Below are positions 18,415 to 25,169 of a DNA stretch of 46,154 nucleotides, piece by piece. The stretch is from a virus. The stretch spans positions 1 through 46,154 of IMG/VR virus record IMGVR_UViG_3300025156_000003, one strand, 5' to 3'. The position numbers and the translations under genes were made by a program. Below the pieces are notes generated by a model. That model saw only the letters and a list, made by a program, of their open reading frames with translations, ran no database searches and was not told where the DNA came from. Every line of letters starts with the position of its first letter. Within the stretch, counting starts at the first letter, position 1.

Positions 18415-18569
18415 AATTCATAAAATTTGGTCATTTAGTTTATGACAGCATCAATGATTTCGTTGAAACTGCTAAATCAAGGGAAAATATCGAATTTGTA
18501 GATAAAAAAGGTAAATGGAAAGGTCGCAAAATATTCGGTTATTTTTATTGGTGCAAGAAGGATAAATGA
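18411..18569 (+). CDS. Hypothetical 52-aa protein
   Basis: The ATG overlaps the preceding stop (ATGA) and its own TGA overlaps the next ATG, so it is locked into the lysis operon. It reads MKFIKFGHLVYDSINDFVET and ends YFYWCKKDK. It is small, basic and aromatic; no family recognised. Confidence 0.5.
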   Translation: MKFIKFGHLVYDSINDFVETAKSRENIEFVDKKGKWKGRKIFGYFYWCKKDK

Positions 18570-19036
18570 TATATCCTAAACATTTTACACTACAAGAACT
18601 TGTATATCCGAAACTTTATGAAAAGTATAAAGGCAATAAAGAATGGTTGCTTTGGCGTAAATTCAATCCTCAATTCCTTTTAACACTCGATACTTTACGA
18701 GATGAGTTCGGTATTGCTGTTGTAAATAATTGGAGTTTAGGTAAAATAAGTTGGCTTGGGAATCAGATATTCCAGTATTCAGGGGTAAGACCGGAAGTAG
18801 CACCGGAAGGTGAATATTGGTCACCTGAAACAATGCATACCCTTTATAACACCGCTGATGTGAAATTTAAAAAATGTTCCGATGTTGAGGATTATAATAA
18901 AATCAGAAAATTTATTTGTGACCATACCGGAATGTTCCCTTTTGTAACTGTATTGGAAAAGAATATTAATTGGCTTCATTTCAGCACCGGCAATTTTGAA
19001 AATAATAATGGTTCGATAAGAATGATTAACAGATAG
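18566..19036 (+). CDS. Endolysin, M15-type peptidase
   Basis: A 156-aa single-domain protein. It shows the zinc-peptidase pattern of family M15: His91 and Asp98 in METMHTLYNTADVKF-type context (MHTLYNTAD), then Glu131 and Trp136-x-His138 in LEKNINWLHFS. These match the HxxxxxxD and E...WxH zinc/catalytic residues of phage D,D- or L-alanyl-D-glutamate peptidases. The expected small residue before the first His is Met here, a minor deviation. It would cut peptidoglycan stem peptides at the end of infection. A holin gene follows 9 bases downstream, supporting the role. Confidence 0.75.
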   Translation: MIYPKHFTLQELVYPKLYEKYKGNKEWLLWRKFNPQFLLTLDTLRDEFGIAVVNNWSLGKISWLGNQIFQYSGVRPEVAPEGEYWSPETMHTLYNTADVKFKKCSDVEDYNKIRKFICDHTGMFPFVTVLEKNINWLHFSTGNFENNNGSIRMINR

Positions 19037-19045
19037 GAGTATAAA

Positions 19046-19483
19046 ATGATAGATAAAATAATAGGATTAGTAAGCAGTGTTTTCAAACCTGCAGCTGATT
19101 TAGTCGATAACTTGACTACAACAGATGAGGAAAAAAAGAGTCTGCGGAATAAATTTGAACAAATCCAAAACGAATTATCCGTCAATATAATGACTTTTGT
19201 TGAGAATATTGTAAAAGAAAAGTCTAATATTATTCAGGCGGAGATTAAATCAGACAGTTTCCTTGCAAAGAACTGGCGTCCTGCAATAATGGTAATGTTC
19301 GGATTGATAGTTTTCAATAACTACCTTCTATATCCTTATTTGAAATTATTCTGGTCATCTGCTCCCGTATTGACACTTCCACCTGAACTTTGGGGTTTGC
19401 TTAAAATAGGTTTCGGTGGGTATTTAATGGGTCGTTCCGTTGAGAAGGTTGTTGATAAATTCAAAAATGGAGGATTAAAATGA
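19046..19483 (+). CDS. Holin of the GTA 3-TM type
   Basis: A 145-aa protein with AGGAG 8 bases before ATG. The layout fits the GTA_holin_3TM family: a helical soluble first half (DNLTTTDEEKKSLRNKFEQI), then IIQAEIKSDSFLAKNWRPAI as a conserved junction, then hydrophobic stretches at about 90-110 (IMVMFGLIVFNNYLLYPYL) and about 118-132 (LWGLLKIGFGGYLMGRS). It would form lesions in the inner membrane to release the M15 endolysin encoded just upstream. Confidence 0.75.
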   Translation: MIDKIIGLVSSVFKPAADLVDNLTTTDEEKKSLRNKFEQIQNELSVNIMTFVENIVKEKSNIIQAEIKSDSFLAKNWRPAIMVMFGLIVFNNYLLYPYLKLFWSSAPVLTLPPELWGLLKIGFGGYLMGRSVEKVVDKFKNGGLK

Positions 19484-19728
19484 AAAACTGGAAAATATTA
19501 AAGTGGTTCTGGTGCTTGAACGATAAAATTCAGCACCTTTTAGCAGGATTTATTTATTGTTTGGTCTTTACCCTGATTTCAGGCAGAGAGGATTATGCTA
19601 TAATTAGTTTTAATCTGGTCGGGATTGGAAGGGAAACAGTCAAATGGAGCAATCTTGATATTGCCTGCAATATAGTTGGTTCGCTTCTTGGTGCTTTTGT
19701 CGGTAAGGTGGTGAGAGGTATATTCTAA
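19480..19728 (+). CDS. Small membrane protein, possible second holin or antiholin
   Basis: An 82-aa protein overlapping the holin gene by ATGA with GGAGG upstream. Two hydrophobic segments are visible: QHLLAGFIYCLVFTLIS (residues 18-34) and IACNIVGSLLGAFVGKVV (60-77). The pattern DKIQHLLAG and D.ACN.VGS.LG recalls small VanZ/YfjD-like phage membrane proteins. As the last gene of the late operon, next to the holin, it is likely part of lysis timing. Confidence 0.55.
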   Translation: MKNWKILKWFWCLNDKIQHLLAGFIYCLVFTLISGREDYAIISFNLVGIGRETVKWSNLDIACNIVGSLLGAFVGKVVRGIF

Positions 19729-19772
19729 CGGATACTTTACGCAGGGAGTGGTAGTTAGACATTATGCAAAAC

Positions 19773-19931
19773 TTAGTTTTCAATTATTTTAATTTTTTTC
19801 CCACAAAATGGACAAAATTTAAAACCATAATTTAATATTATTGGTTCTTCACTACAGGTAATAAATTTTTCGCCACATTCTGTGTCGTAGTGTCTATGAT
19901 ATATGCTGAAAATCCATTTACACTCATTCAT
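19773..19931 (-). CDS. Small zinc-ribbon protein
   Basis: A 52-aa protein on the minus strand with AAGGAG 6 bases before its ATG. It has CGEKFITC-type cysteines and a C-terminal FCPFCGKKI knuckle, so it likely binds one zinc ion. The start overlaps the end of the preceding gene. It is the last gene of the minus-strand accessory operon; no clear terminator is seen before the convergent lysis operon. Confidence 0.6.
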   Translation of the reverse strand: MNECKWIFSIYHRHYDTECGEKFITCSEEPIILNYGFKFCPFCGKKIKIIEN

Positions 19932-20151
19932 CTTTTCTCCTTTTTAAATCCAGATTAAATTGATTTTTATAATCAGATTTTGCTATACTAAGTGCACAAG
20001 TAGCCTGAAAAAATGATGGGCTAATATCGTCACATTTAAAACCATCAACATCAAATAAATCCCAAGCAGATTCCATTTTTAGTATATGCAGATTATTTGG
20101 GATAAGTTTGAATATTCTGTCAGATAATTCGTTTACAGTTGTTTTATACAT
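19924..20151 (-). CDS. Hypothetical 75-aa protein
   Basis: AAGGAG stands 6 bases before the ATG. The protein is mixed alpha/beta (NELSDRIFKLIPNNLHILKM) with a basic end (LDLKRRKDE). It overlaps both neighbours slightly, as expected in a compact phage operon. No family recognised. Confidence 0.5.
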   Translation of the reverse strand: MYKTTVNELSDRIFKLIPNNLHILKMESAWDLFDVDGFKCDDISPSFFQATCALSIAKSDYKNQFNLDLKRRKDE

Positions 20152-20367
20152 TTAAATCTCCTTCTTTGTCTAATTTTGATTCTAACTCCTGCAATTTGCA
20201 GCAAAGATGATAAATAACATCTCGAACATCATCTATCGTTGAGTTTGTTTTCAGTGCGTTAATTTCTTTCCATAGTTTATATGAGTTTATCCCACTAAAC
20301 ACCTTTGTCCCATTGCAATAATCACAAGGATTATTTTTATCTACATCATTTTTAAGTTATACTTCAT
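20144..20367 (-). pseudogene. Frame-disrupted small CxxC gene
   Basis: The downstream frame encodes NPCDYCNGTKVFSGINSYKL followed by a helical tail, a good small CxxCxG-type protein, but it has no start codon. The ATG at 20367 (with GGTGGA upstream) gives MKYNLKMM and stops. Joining the two needs a -1 shift inside the TTAAAAATG run. The total span (224 bases) is not a multiple of three. It is either a natural frameshift mutation, an assembly error in the A run, or programmed frameshifting. The heptamer is poor for programmed slippage. Confidence 0.5.
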
Positions 20368-20485
20368 AATAAAATATCCACCATTTATGTTTAAATTTTC
20401 TTTTACCATCAGCTTCAATTTCGTGAGGAAAACATCCTCTTATTCTACCATTAAGCCAAATATACCACCATAAAAACTTATACAC
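20357..20485 (-). CDS. Small Trp-rich protein, GTG start
   Basis: A 42-aa protein starting at GTG 20485 with AAGGAG 7 bases upstream. It reads MYKFLWWYIWLNGRIRGCFP and ends KHKWWIFYYEV. The aromatic N-terminus could sit in or on a membrane. Its stop overlaps the start of the disrupted gene below. No family recognised. Confidence 0.5.
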   Translation of the reverse strand: MYKFLWWYIWLNGRIRGCFPHEIEADGKRKFKHKWWIFYYEV

Positions 20486-20650
20486 TATCTTTCTCCTTCA
20501 TCTTATTGTGACACAAAAAAATATAACAACTCGCTCTCACATTATCCTACATCTTTTGCGGTGCAAGACTTTGTTTACCGTAATTTCTATAATATCGGAG
20601 TCTATTTTGCAAGCCTTTGTTCAAAGTCAACATTTTTCAACTTATGAATT
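20486..20650. other. Intergenic segment with a possible half attC-like site
   Basis: There is no well-supported gene here. Near 20523 the plus strand has ATAACAACTCGCTCTC, which resembles one arm of the palindromes described elsewhere, but no matching second arm was found. A 27-codon frame on the minus strand lacks a ribosome site. Confidence 0.35.
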
Positions 20651-20851
20651 TTATGTAACATGGGGATAATTCTTTTGAAGTTTTCCATTAACATAAAATT
20701 TATTTTCGCTTGTTTTGATTAAGTGAATCCATTCACCGTTTATAGGACACCAAACATTAAACGGTTCTTGATTTTCTGGTTTAGGTTTAAGAGATTTAAT
20801 TGGTTCTAAATTTTCAATTATCTCTCGAACTTTTTGTTCTTGGTTTTTCAT
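20651..20851 (-). CDS. Hypothetical 66-aa protein
   Basis: The start at 20851 is chosen because TGGAGG lies 5-6 bases upstream; a longer frame reaching 20884 has no ribosome site. The N-terminus is helical (MKNQEQKVREIIENLEPIKS); the C-terminal half is beta-rich (FNVWCPINGEWIHLIKTSEN). It is followed, going against its transcription, by an attC-like palindrome at 20893-20957. No family recognised. Confidence 0.5.
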   Translation of the reverse strand: MKNQEQKVREIIENLEPIKSLKPKPENQEPFNVWCPINGEWIHLIKTSENKFYVNGKLQKNYPHVT

Positions 20852-20892
20852 AATAACCTCCAATGGTTTATTGTTTAAAATCATAAAAGCCT

Positions 20893-20957
20893 ATAACAAG
20901 CGTGTCCACAATAAGCAAGAAGAAAAGCAAGAAGAAGTGGCACACGCAGACCGTTAT
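20893..20957 (-). repeat. attC-like imperfect palindrome, family 2 (copy 1)
   Basis: On the minus strand it begins ATAACGGTCTGCGTGTGCCA and ends TGGACACGCTTGTTAT. The arms ATAAC/GTTAT and GCGTGT/ACACGC pair with unpaired bases in between (GGTCT against TT, one extra base beside CCA/TGG). That is the layout of integron attC sites: outer and inner boxes, spacer and extrahelical bases. It lies between two single-gene units and has the same arms as the element at 30315-30393. Confidence 0.6.
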
Positions 20958-20963
20958 GCACCA

Positions 20964-21179
20964 TTAATAAAAAACATTCCCAGCAAATTCAGCCAATCTA
21001 AATATGTTATTAATTTCGATTTCTGTCATTTGTTTCAATTCATTTTCATTAAAGCACTTTGCAATCATAAAATATGGGTTGTAGTACGATTCACTCACTC
21101 CCATGCTATTCATAGATTTGTGTCCTTTTTCTTTTTTAACACTTTCTAATACTTTTTTAATCAATTCTTCTTTAAACAT
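20964..21179 (-). CDS. Hypothetical 71-aa protein
   Basis: AAGGAG lies 7 bases before the ATG, directly after the palindrome at 21196-21237. The protein is helical (MFKEELIKKVLESVKKEKGH) with ESYYNPYFMIAKCFNENELK. The C-terminus reads FRLAEFAGNVFY. No family recognised. Its flanking palindromes on both sides make it a candidate single-gene cassette. Confidence 0.5.
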   Translation of the reverse strand: MFKEELIKKVLESVKKEKGHKSMNSMGVSESYYNPYFMIAKCFNENELKQMTEIEINNIFRLAEFAGNVFY

Positions 21180-21195
21180 TTTTTTCTCCTTTTTT

Positions 21196-21237
21196 ATAAC
21201 ATCCGATCTTCGCTGTTGCGGAGCATCTTGATGTTAT
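21196..21237 (-). repeat. Conserved palindrome, family 1 (copy A)
   Basis: The minus strand reads ATAACATCAAGATGCTCCGC, then AACA, then GCGAAGATCGGATGTTAT. Arms ATAACATC/GATGTTAT and CTCCGC/GCGAAG (one mismatch) enclose a four-base loop, with an internal loop between the two stems. A ribosome site (AAAAAAGGAG) and an ATG follow directly. It is nearly identical to 30640-30681. Confidence 0.75.
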
Positions 21238-21416
21238 CTGATTTCATCACCATTCTCTAATACAATTTTATCTACCATAAATTTCTCTTTACAATACCTA
21301 CATTCGTATTGTTCAGTTGGGTCAAAAAAACCTTCATATTCTTCTATGTTTCTGCACTTGGGACATTCAATAATCCAATAATCTTCTGTAATATCTTCTC
21401 CTTGTATATGTTTCAT
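21234..21416 (-). CDS. Small zinc-ribbon protein
   Basis: A 60-aa protein with GGAG upstream. Two CxxC knuckles (IIECPKCRNIEEYEG and YECRYCKEKF) define a zinc ribbon. The stop overlaps the outer arm of the family 1 palindrome, so the gene end and the palindrome are physically linked, as in integron cassettes. Likely a small nucleic-acid or protein binding factor; target unknown. Confidence 0.6.
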   Translation of the reverse strand: MKHIQGEDITEDYWIIECPKCRNIEEYEGFFDPTEQYECRYCKEKFMVDKIVLENGDEIR

Positions 21417-21440
21417 CTTTTATCTCCATCTTTATAGATA

Positions 21441-21662
21441 TTAGATTATATTTCTATCTTTCATTTCTTTATGAATTTCAATCAATTTCTTTTTCCAATC
21501 TTTATGTGGATTATCGCATTTCCCAAGCGAAAGGTGAGCAAAACAATAAATATCTTCAATGTCTTTGCGATCAACAAGTATTTTCTCTTTTGTATCATAA
21601 CCGATTTCAGTTGCTATTATCTCAATAACTTCCAATGCTATTGTCTTTAAATTGTTTTCCAT
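21441..21662 (-). CDS. Hypothetical 73-aa protein
   Basis: Helical protein (MENNLKTIALEVIEIIATEI) with CFAHLSLGKCDNPHKDWKKK near the middle. The ATG directly follows the stop of the next gene upstream, with GGTGGGA as a ribosome site. No family recognised. Confidence 0.5.
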   Translation of the reverse strand: MENNLKTIALEVIEIIATEIGYDTKEKILVDRKDIEDIYCFAHLSLGKCDNPHKDWKKKLIEIHKEMKDRNII

Positions 21663-22076
21663 TTATTCCCACCATTTATCTTTGGAATCAGGCTCGGAGA
21701 TTAAGCAACCGATACTTGCTGCCCAGATAACAACCTTCTCAACTATGCCTTTCAGGACACCAATATTGGATCTCTTGCGTGATATTGATTTATGAACTTT
21801 GTAAACCTCTCCATTTATCTCAATGACCTTAAAATGAAATTTATCTTTAATAATTTCCAGCATTTCATTTTCAGTATATCCGGTAAATTTACATAGTTCA
21901 TCGATAACGATTCCAAATAGATAGCCATATTGTTTGTTTGTCGTCTGTTTCTTTGCTTCTTTGACTTCTATATTAACTCTTTTATTTTTGAAGCGTGAGA
22001 GGTATGCTTTAGCGACTTCAGGACGATTAAAAACAATATTGCTGTCGTTATCAATTTGAGCAGGGATATGTTTCAA
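21663..22076 (-). CDS. NinB-like recombination protein
   Basis: A 137-aa protein with a TTG start at 22076, five bases after AAGGAGAG. The core AKKQTTNKQYGYLFGIVIDE followed by LCKFTGYTENEMLEIIKDKF has the NinB-type pattern (T.KQ..YL.G, then helix with GYT..EM...IK..F). NinB proteins bind single-stranded DNA and act with annealing recombinases. The ERF-type gene in the same operon supports this role. The C-terminus ends DSKDKWWE. The gene is immediately preceded by a family 1 palindrome. Confidence 0.55.
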   Translation of the reverse strand: MKHIPAQIDNDSNIVFNRPEVAKAYLSRFKNKRVNIEVKEAKKQTTNKQYGYLFGIVIDELCKFTGYTENEMLEIIKDKFHFKVIEINGEVYKVHKSISRKRSNIGVLKGIVEKVVIWAASIGCLISEPDSKDKWWE

Positions 22077-22093
22077 ATTTCTCTCCTTTTTCT

Positions 22094-22130
22094 ATAACAT
22101 CTCCGCTAGTGCGGAGCATCTTGATGTTAG
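22094..22130 (-). repeat. Conserved palindrome, family 1 (copy B)
   Basis: On the minus strand CTAACATCAAGATGCTCCGC, loop ACTA, then GCGGAGATGTTAT. It has lost the four-base internal loop on the 3' side. With its flanks, the minus strand has ACCTAAC at the 5' edge, which fits the attC consensus RYYYAAC. AAAAAGGAG and the start of the NinB-like gene follow. Confidence 0.75.
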
Positions 22131-22136
22131 GTGCTA

Positions 22137-22361
22137 TCATTTTATTTCTATTTCTTTTATATAAATTTTAGGATATACATTCCCATCCCATTCTAACGAT
22201 AGTTTCATTGGTTCTAAATTGGAAATATATTTCCCTGCGTTACCATGTGCAGACAAGCTACCTTTTTGCATAAATGTTCCTAACAATTTATCATTCCTTG
22301 CATCAGAAGAGTTATTTTCCATTGAATCAAAATCTCTTTTAAAAACCTGTATTGCTTCCAT
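22137..22361 (-). CDS. Hypothetical 74-aa protein
   Basis: AGGAGG lies 6 bases upstream of ATG. The first half is polar (MEAIQVFKRDFDSMENNSSD, then GSLSAHGNAGKYIS), the second half beta-like (LEWDGNVYPKIYIKEIEIK). The stop is 7 bases from family 1 palindrome copy B and the start is preceded by another hairpin (22384-22419). No family recognised. Confidence 0.5.
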   Translation of the reverse strand: MEAIQVFKRDFDSMENNSSDARNDKLLGTFMQKGSLSAHGNAGKYISNLEPMKLSLEWDGNVYPKIYIKEIEIK

Positions 22362-22383
22362 TGCTTCCTCCTAACATTTATAT

Positions 22384-22419
22384 CCACGAAAGTTGAAAGA
22401 TTCTGGGAAAGAATCGTGG
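22384..22419 (-). repeat. Imperfect palindrome between single genes
   Basis: Plus-strand arms CCACG (22384-22388) and CGTGG (22415-22419) enclose GATTCT/AGAATC with a GGGA loop and a large one-sided bulge. CTAAC stands just outside, as in the attC-like elements. It precedes the minus-strand gene at 22361. Confidence 0.5.
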
Positions 22420-22444
22420 CATAATTTCCCATTATGTCTCTTCC

Positions 22445-22660
22445 TTATTTTGAATATTTTTTATACCAATCAGGATTGTTTTCTGTCCAATTATTTGCTT
22501 TTTTTTGACCATCTAAATGAACAATACCAACCAACTTTCCTGGACATTTATCAGATATTAGATTCATACCTAATATAAGAGTGTCTGTTTTTAATTCATA
22601 AGGAATAAAACAAGGTGGATTTACTCCGTTTGTTACATCTAATACCCATTCTTTATACAT
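22445..22660 (-). CDS. Hypothetical 71-aa protein
   Basis: A beta-rich protein: MYKEWVLDVTNGVNPPCFIP, then LKTDTLILGMNLISDKCPGK, ending NPDWYKKYSK. No strong ribosome site is visible, so it may be translated by coupling from the gene ending 7 bases before it. No family recognised. Confidence 0.45.
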   Translation of the reverse strand: MYKEWVLDVTNGVNPPCFIPYELKTDTLILGMNLISDKCPGKLVGIVHLDGQKKANNWTENNPDWYKKYSK

Positions 22661-22667
22661 ATTATTT

Positions 22668-23069
22668 TTAAAATATTATATCTGCTTCTAATTCTTCAAT
22701 AGAATTATATATTTTATCATATATTGGAAGTTGCATATTGCATTTTTTTGGCATTGGTTTTTGTTCTTCTGTAACTCCAAATTCTTTAAACCATTGTGTT
22801 CTTTCTATTCTTGGATGATAAAATATTTTGCTAGTAATATCACATTTCATACACTTTACTTTAAATTCCCATTCTTCTTCAGTATATCCATTATATCCAG
22901 TTCTGTATGCTGTCACTTCTGCATCAGAAAGATGTATGCAATTCATACAAGGTCTCATCATTTTCGGATTTTTAGCACACCATTTTTCGTGATATTTTGC
23001 ATATCCTTTATGAATATAATGTTTCCCACAAAACTCACAATAATAAACCTTTTTTGTTTTTTCAATCAT
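22668..23069 (-). CDS. Zinc-finger protein, 133 aa
   Basis: AAGGAG precedes the ATG. The N-terminus is a C2H2-like finger (YYCEFCGKHYIHKGYAKYHE, then KWC). Two further Cys pairs follow (RPCMNCIHL and VKCMKCDIT), so at least two zinc sites are likely. Such proteins occur as small phage regulators or host-takeover factors; the target is unknown. A 10-bp-stem hairpin lies just upstream (23097-23144). Confidence 0.55.
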   Translation of the reverse strand: MIEKTKKVYYCEFCGKHYIHKGYAKYHEKWCAKNPKMMRPCMNCIHLSDAEVTAYRTGYNGYTEEEWEFKVKCMKCDITSKIFYHPRIERTQWFKEFGVTEEQKPMPKKCNMQLPIYDKIYNSIEELEADIIF

Positions 23070-23096
23070 AATTACTCCTTATTTTAATTCCTTTAA

Positions 23097-23144
23097 GGTT
23101 TGGGACGATTTGATGATTAGCATCACCATCAGATGTCCCAAACC
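23097..23144 (-). repeat. Long hairpin with perfect 10-bp outer stem
   Basis: GGTTTGGGAC (23097-23106) pairs with GTCCCAAACC (23135-23144). The loop contains an inner pairing of GATGAT with ATCA. It lies upstream of the zinc-finger gene on the minus strand. It may be a recombination palindrome or an attenuator-like RNA hairpin. No T-run follows, so it is not a standard terminator. Confidence 0.6.
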
Positions 23145-23191
23145 AATATTTCCAGTTAGAACCGCAAGAAGAAAGTGACACTGCCCTCTCA

Positions 23192-23482
23192 TTAGGCGTA
23201 TTTAGTTGGTTTGTCGCAAGCACCCTTTTTTCCTTCTGCAATATAGCCTTTTGTGAAGTTTGGTAGTTCAACTATTCTTTGAGTATTGCTTATTTTAAGT
23301 CTCGTAACATCAAACCAATATCCATCAGTCATTTCACCTTTATCATTTAATGGTGGCTTTAAACTTACCTGAATACATCCATAAAGATCAAAAGCTATAC
23401 TATCCACAATACCCTTAAATCCAGTTATTTTATCTTCTGCATTTTTACCTAATAACTCAATGTGTTTTTTGAAAACTTCCAT
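23192..23482 (-). CDS. Hypothetical 96-aa protein
   Basis: AAAGGAG lies 6 bases before the ATG. Residues 15-60 read KITGFKGIVDSIAFDLYGCI then QVSLKPPLNDKGEMTDGYWF: an SH3-like beta pattern (G..D.I..D......V.L.P) often seen in small phage proteins that handle metabolites or bind partners. The start is followed on the genome by a half attC-like site (23512-23525). Confidence 0.55.
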   Translation of the reverse strand: MEVFKKHIELLGKNAEDKITGFKGIVDSIAFDLYGCIQVSLKPPLNDKGEMTDGYWFDVTRLKISNTQRIVELPNFTKGYIAEGKKGACDKPTKYA

Positions 23483-23597
23483 CTTAATCTCCTTTTCTTT
23501 TTATTTTGCGACTAACAAGCGTATCTATGTTCCGTTTCGCTACACATCACATACTCCATCAATAGTTTCGTGCATTTATTATCCCTCCTATTTTCAG

Positions 23598-24053
23598 TTA
23601 GAATGGCAAATCATCATCTAAAGCATAATCATTTTCAGGCAAATACTCATATTTCAGTTTGTAGGTTTTATCGGTATCAGTTCCGGCAATTCCTTTTTCA
23701 TAATTATGTTCTTTATAGAATTTTTTGATTTTGACCTTATCGGGTTCTTTGATTATTTTCTCTCTCATATACTCATCTGGAATTTTATCTTTATCGGTGA
23801 TAACAACTGATACAGGATTTAATTTCAATTCAAAAAGATAATTGCCGACCTTCATTTTATTTTTCTTTTCCTTCACCATTAAATCAATGACCATATTCTT
23901 TATCTTATCTTCCGTCTCTTTGTATTGTTTCCGAACTTTAGCAAGTTTTTTATATTCTGATTCAATGTCGTTAATATTATTATTGATGATTTCCAACATA
24001 CAAAGACCAATAGATATATCTGTTGGCTGTAAAATTTCAGGATAACTATTCAT
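23598..24053 (-). CDS. Gp157-like protein with SSB-type acidic tail
   Basis: A 151-aa protein. The first 65 residues form a coiled coil (YKKLAKVRKQYKETEDKIKN). The next part, MKVGNYLFELKLNP followed by SVVITDKDKIPDEYM and PDKVKIKKF, follows the pattern of phage Gp157-like proteins (flat beta unit, then I.D...IP.EY). The C-terminus ALDDDLPF matches the conserved tip of bacterial SSB proteins, which recruits replication and repair enzymes. The start overlaps the end of the ERF-type gene, so the two are co-translated. It probably acts with the annealing protein at single-stranded DNA. This link is inferred. Confidence 0.65.
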   Translation of the reverse strand: MNSYPEILQPTDISIGLCMLEIINNNINDIESEYKKLAKVRKQYKETEDKIKNMVIDLMVKEKKNKMKVGNYLFELKLNPVSVVITDKDKIPDEYMREKIIKEPDKVKIKKFYKEHNYEKGIAGTDTDKTYKLKYEYLPENDYALDDDLPF

Positions 24054-24735
24054 TTTGTTCTCCCTTTAGTTTTTCCAACTCTTTAACCAGTTTTTTCAAG
24101 TCGATATATTTCAAGGTTCTAATATCGCTTGCCATTCCATCTCGTAAACCATCAATATCTAATTCAGGGTCATTCCAGAGTATTTGTGTATGCAAGTCAA
24201 TACATTTTGCTTTCAATCCTGCGTGATATAGCAGACCAGTTTGTTCAGGTGTGTATCCAATAATATCATTTTCCAGTTTTTCAAGGTCTTTCTCCCATTC
24301 TTTAGCATCTTTAATGTTTTTGACAATATTCAAGGCTTTTGTTTTTGCTGTTTCAAACTTTGAATTAGTTTTTCCACCACCATTCAGTTTTGTTATTTCC
24401 TGTTGTCTAACTGCATTGGCAACTTCTTCATAAGAAGCAATTGAAGTATCTATTCCAATTCCGAAATTACCTAAAGCTCGACCCCAAGACGATGTTTCAC
24501 AATTTTCAATGTAAGAAGTCTTATTGATGAATGAACTGCCATCTTTTTCATAAGCATATCCTGTTGCAAGAGTAATACCATCAGGATTTATAACGCTTGA
24601 TTTAAAAATACAAACACCATTCTCATTGCTTATCATTTCTGATAGTAATGCATAATCTTTGAAATTCTCACGGAAAAACTTAATTCTCTCGTGAACTTCA
24701 ACATAATCCTTTCCTTTAATTTGGATTTTTTTCAT
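24046..24735 (-). CDS. ERF-type single-strand annealing recombinase
   Basis: A 229-aa protein with AGGAGG before the ATG. The N-terminal 110 residues fit the ERF/Rad52-like annealing family: KGKDYVEVHERIKFFRENFK, then GITLATGYAYEKDGSSFINK, then SYIENCETSSWGRALGNFGI followed by SIASYEEVANAV. The C-terminal half is a helical linker and acidic tail. It should anneal complementary strands during phage recombination or genome circularisation. Together with the Gp157/SSB-tail protein and the NinB-like protein it forms the recombination core of the minus-strand operon. Confidence 0.75.
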   Translation of the reverse strand: MKKIQIKGKDYVEVHERIKFFRENFKDYALLSEMISNENGVCIFKSSVINPDGITLATGYAYEKDGSSFINKTSYIENCETSSWGRALGNFGIGIDTSIASYEEVANAVRQQEITKLNGGGKTNSKFETAKTKALNIVKNIKDAKEWEKDLEKLENDIIGYTPEQTGLLYHAGLKAKCIDLHTQILWNDPELDIDGLRDGMASDIRTLKYIDLKKLVKELEKLKGEQNE

Positions 24736-24743
24736 TGTTCCTC

Positions 24744-25169
24744 CTAAATTTCTTTCTTAAACCCATCAGAATATTCAAAAAAAACCGGTAATGATAGACG
24801 ATTAGCACAGTCCCAACATTTTTCTTCAGCATCGTCCCACTCAAATGGGTCAAATATTCTGGTTGCACAACCAGGACACCACATATTGTTTTCCTTAAGT
24901 ATTTTTAAGATTTCGTCAAAATACTCGTCATTCAATTTCTCTATATCATTTTCAAAACCGCAGAACCTGATCTCAATTTCTGTTCCATTTTTTTCAATTG
25001 AAATATCATTGTAGTTAATAAATAGAAAATCATCTCTGAAACCAATTGTGATCAATTCAAATTTTCGATTAAATAAATGATCATAGATAACGAACTCCCT
25101 ATACTTCATATCAGAATAATTCTTTTTCAGATATTCCAGAATCTCATTTAATCTTTGGAGTATATTCAT
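24744..25169 (-). CDS. Hypothetical 141-aa protein with zinc-binding C-terminus
   Basis: The start at 25169 is chosen because GGAAGGA lies just upstream; a longer frame to 25217 would run through the palindrome at 25186-25219. The N-terminus is helical (MNILQRLNEILEYLKKNYSD), the middle is beta-rich, and the end has MWCPGCATRIF and KCWDCANRLS, a zinc ribbon. No family recognised. Confidence 0.55.
   Translation of the reverse strand: MNILQRLNEILEYLKKNYSDMKYREFVIYDHLFNRKFELITIGFRDDFLFINYNDISIEKNGTEIEIRFCGFENDIEKLNDEYFDEILKILKENNMWCPGCATRIFDPFEWDDAEEKCWDCANRLSLPVFFEYSDGFKKEI

Noticed and set aside
20520-20640. 27-codon minus-strand frame starting ATGTTGACTTTG
   Set aside because: No ribosome site, no recognisable protein features.
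22731-23087. 118-codon plus-strand frame opposite the zinc-finger gene
   Set aside because: The opposite strand has a good ribosome site and zinc-finger cysteines; this one has neither.
23062-23271. 69-codon minus-strand frame overlapping the 96-aa gene and the hairpin at 23097-23144
   Set aside because: It runs through the hairpin and the end of a better-supported gene and has no ribosome site.
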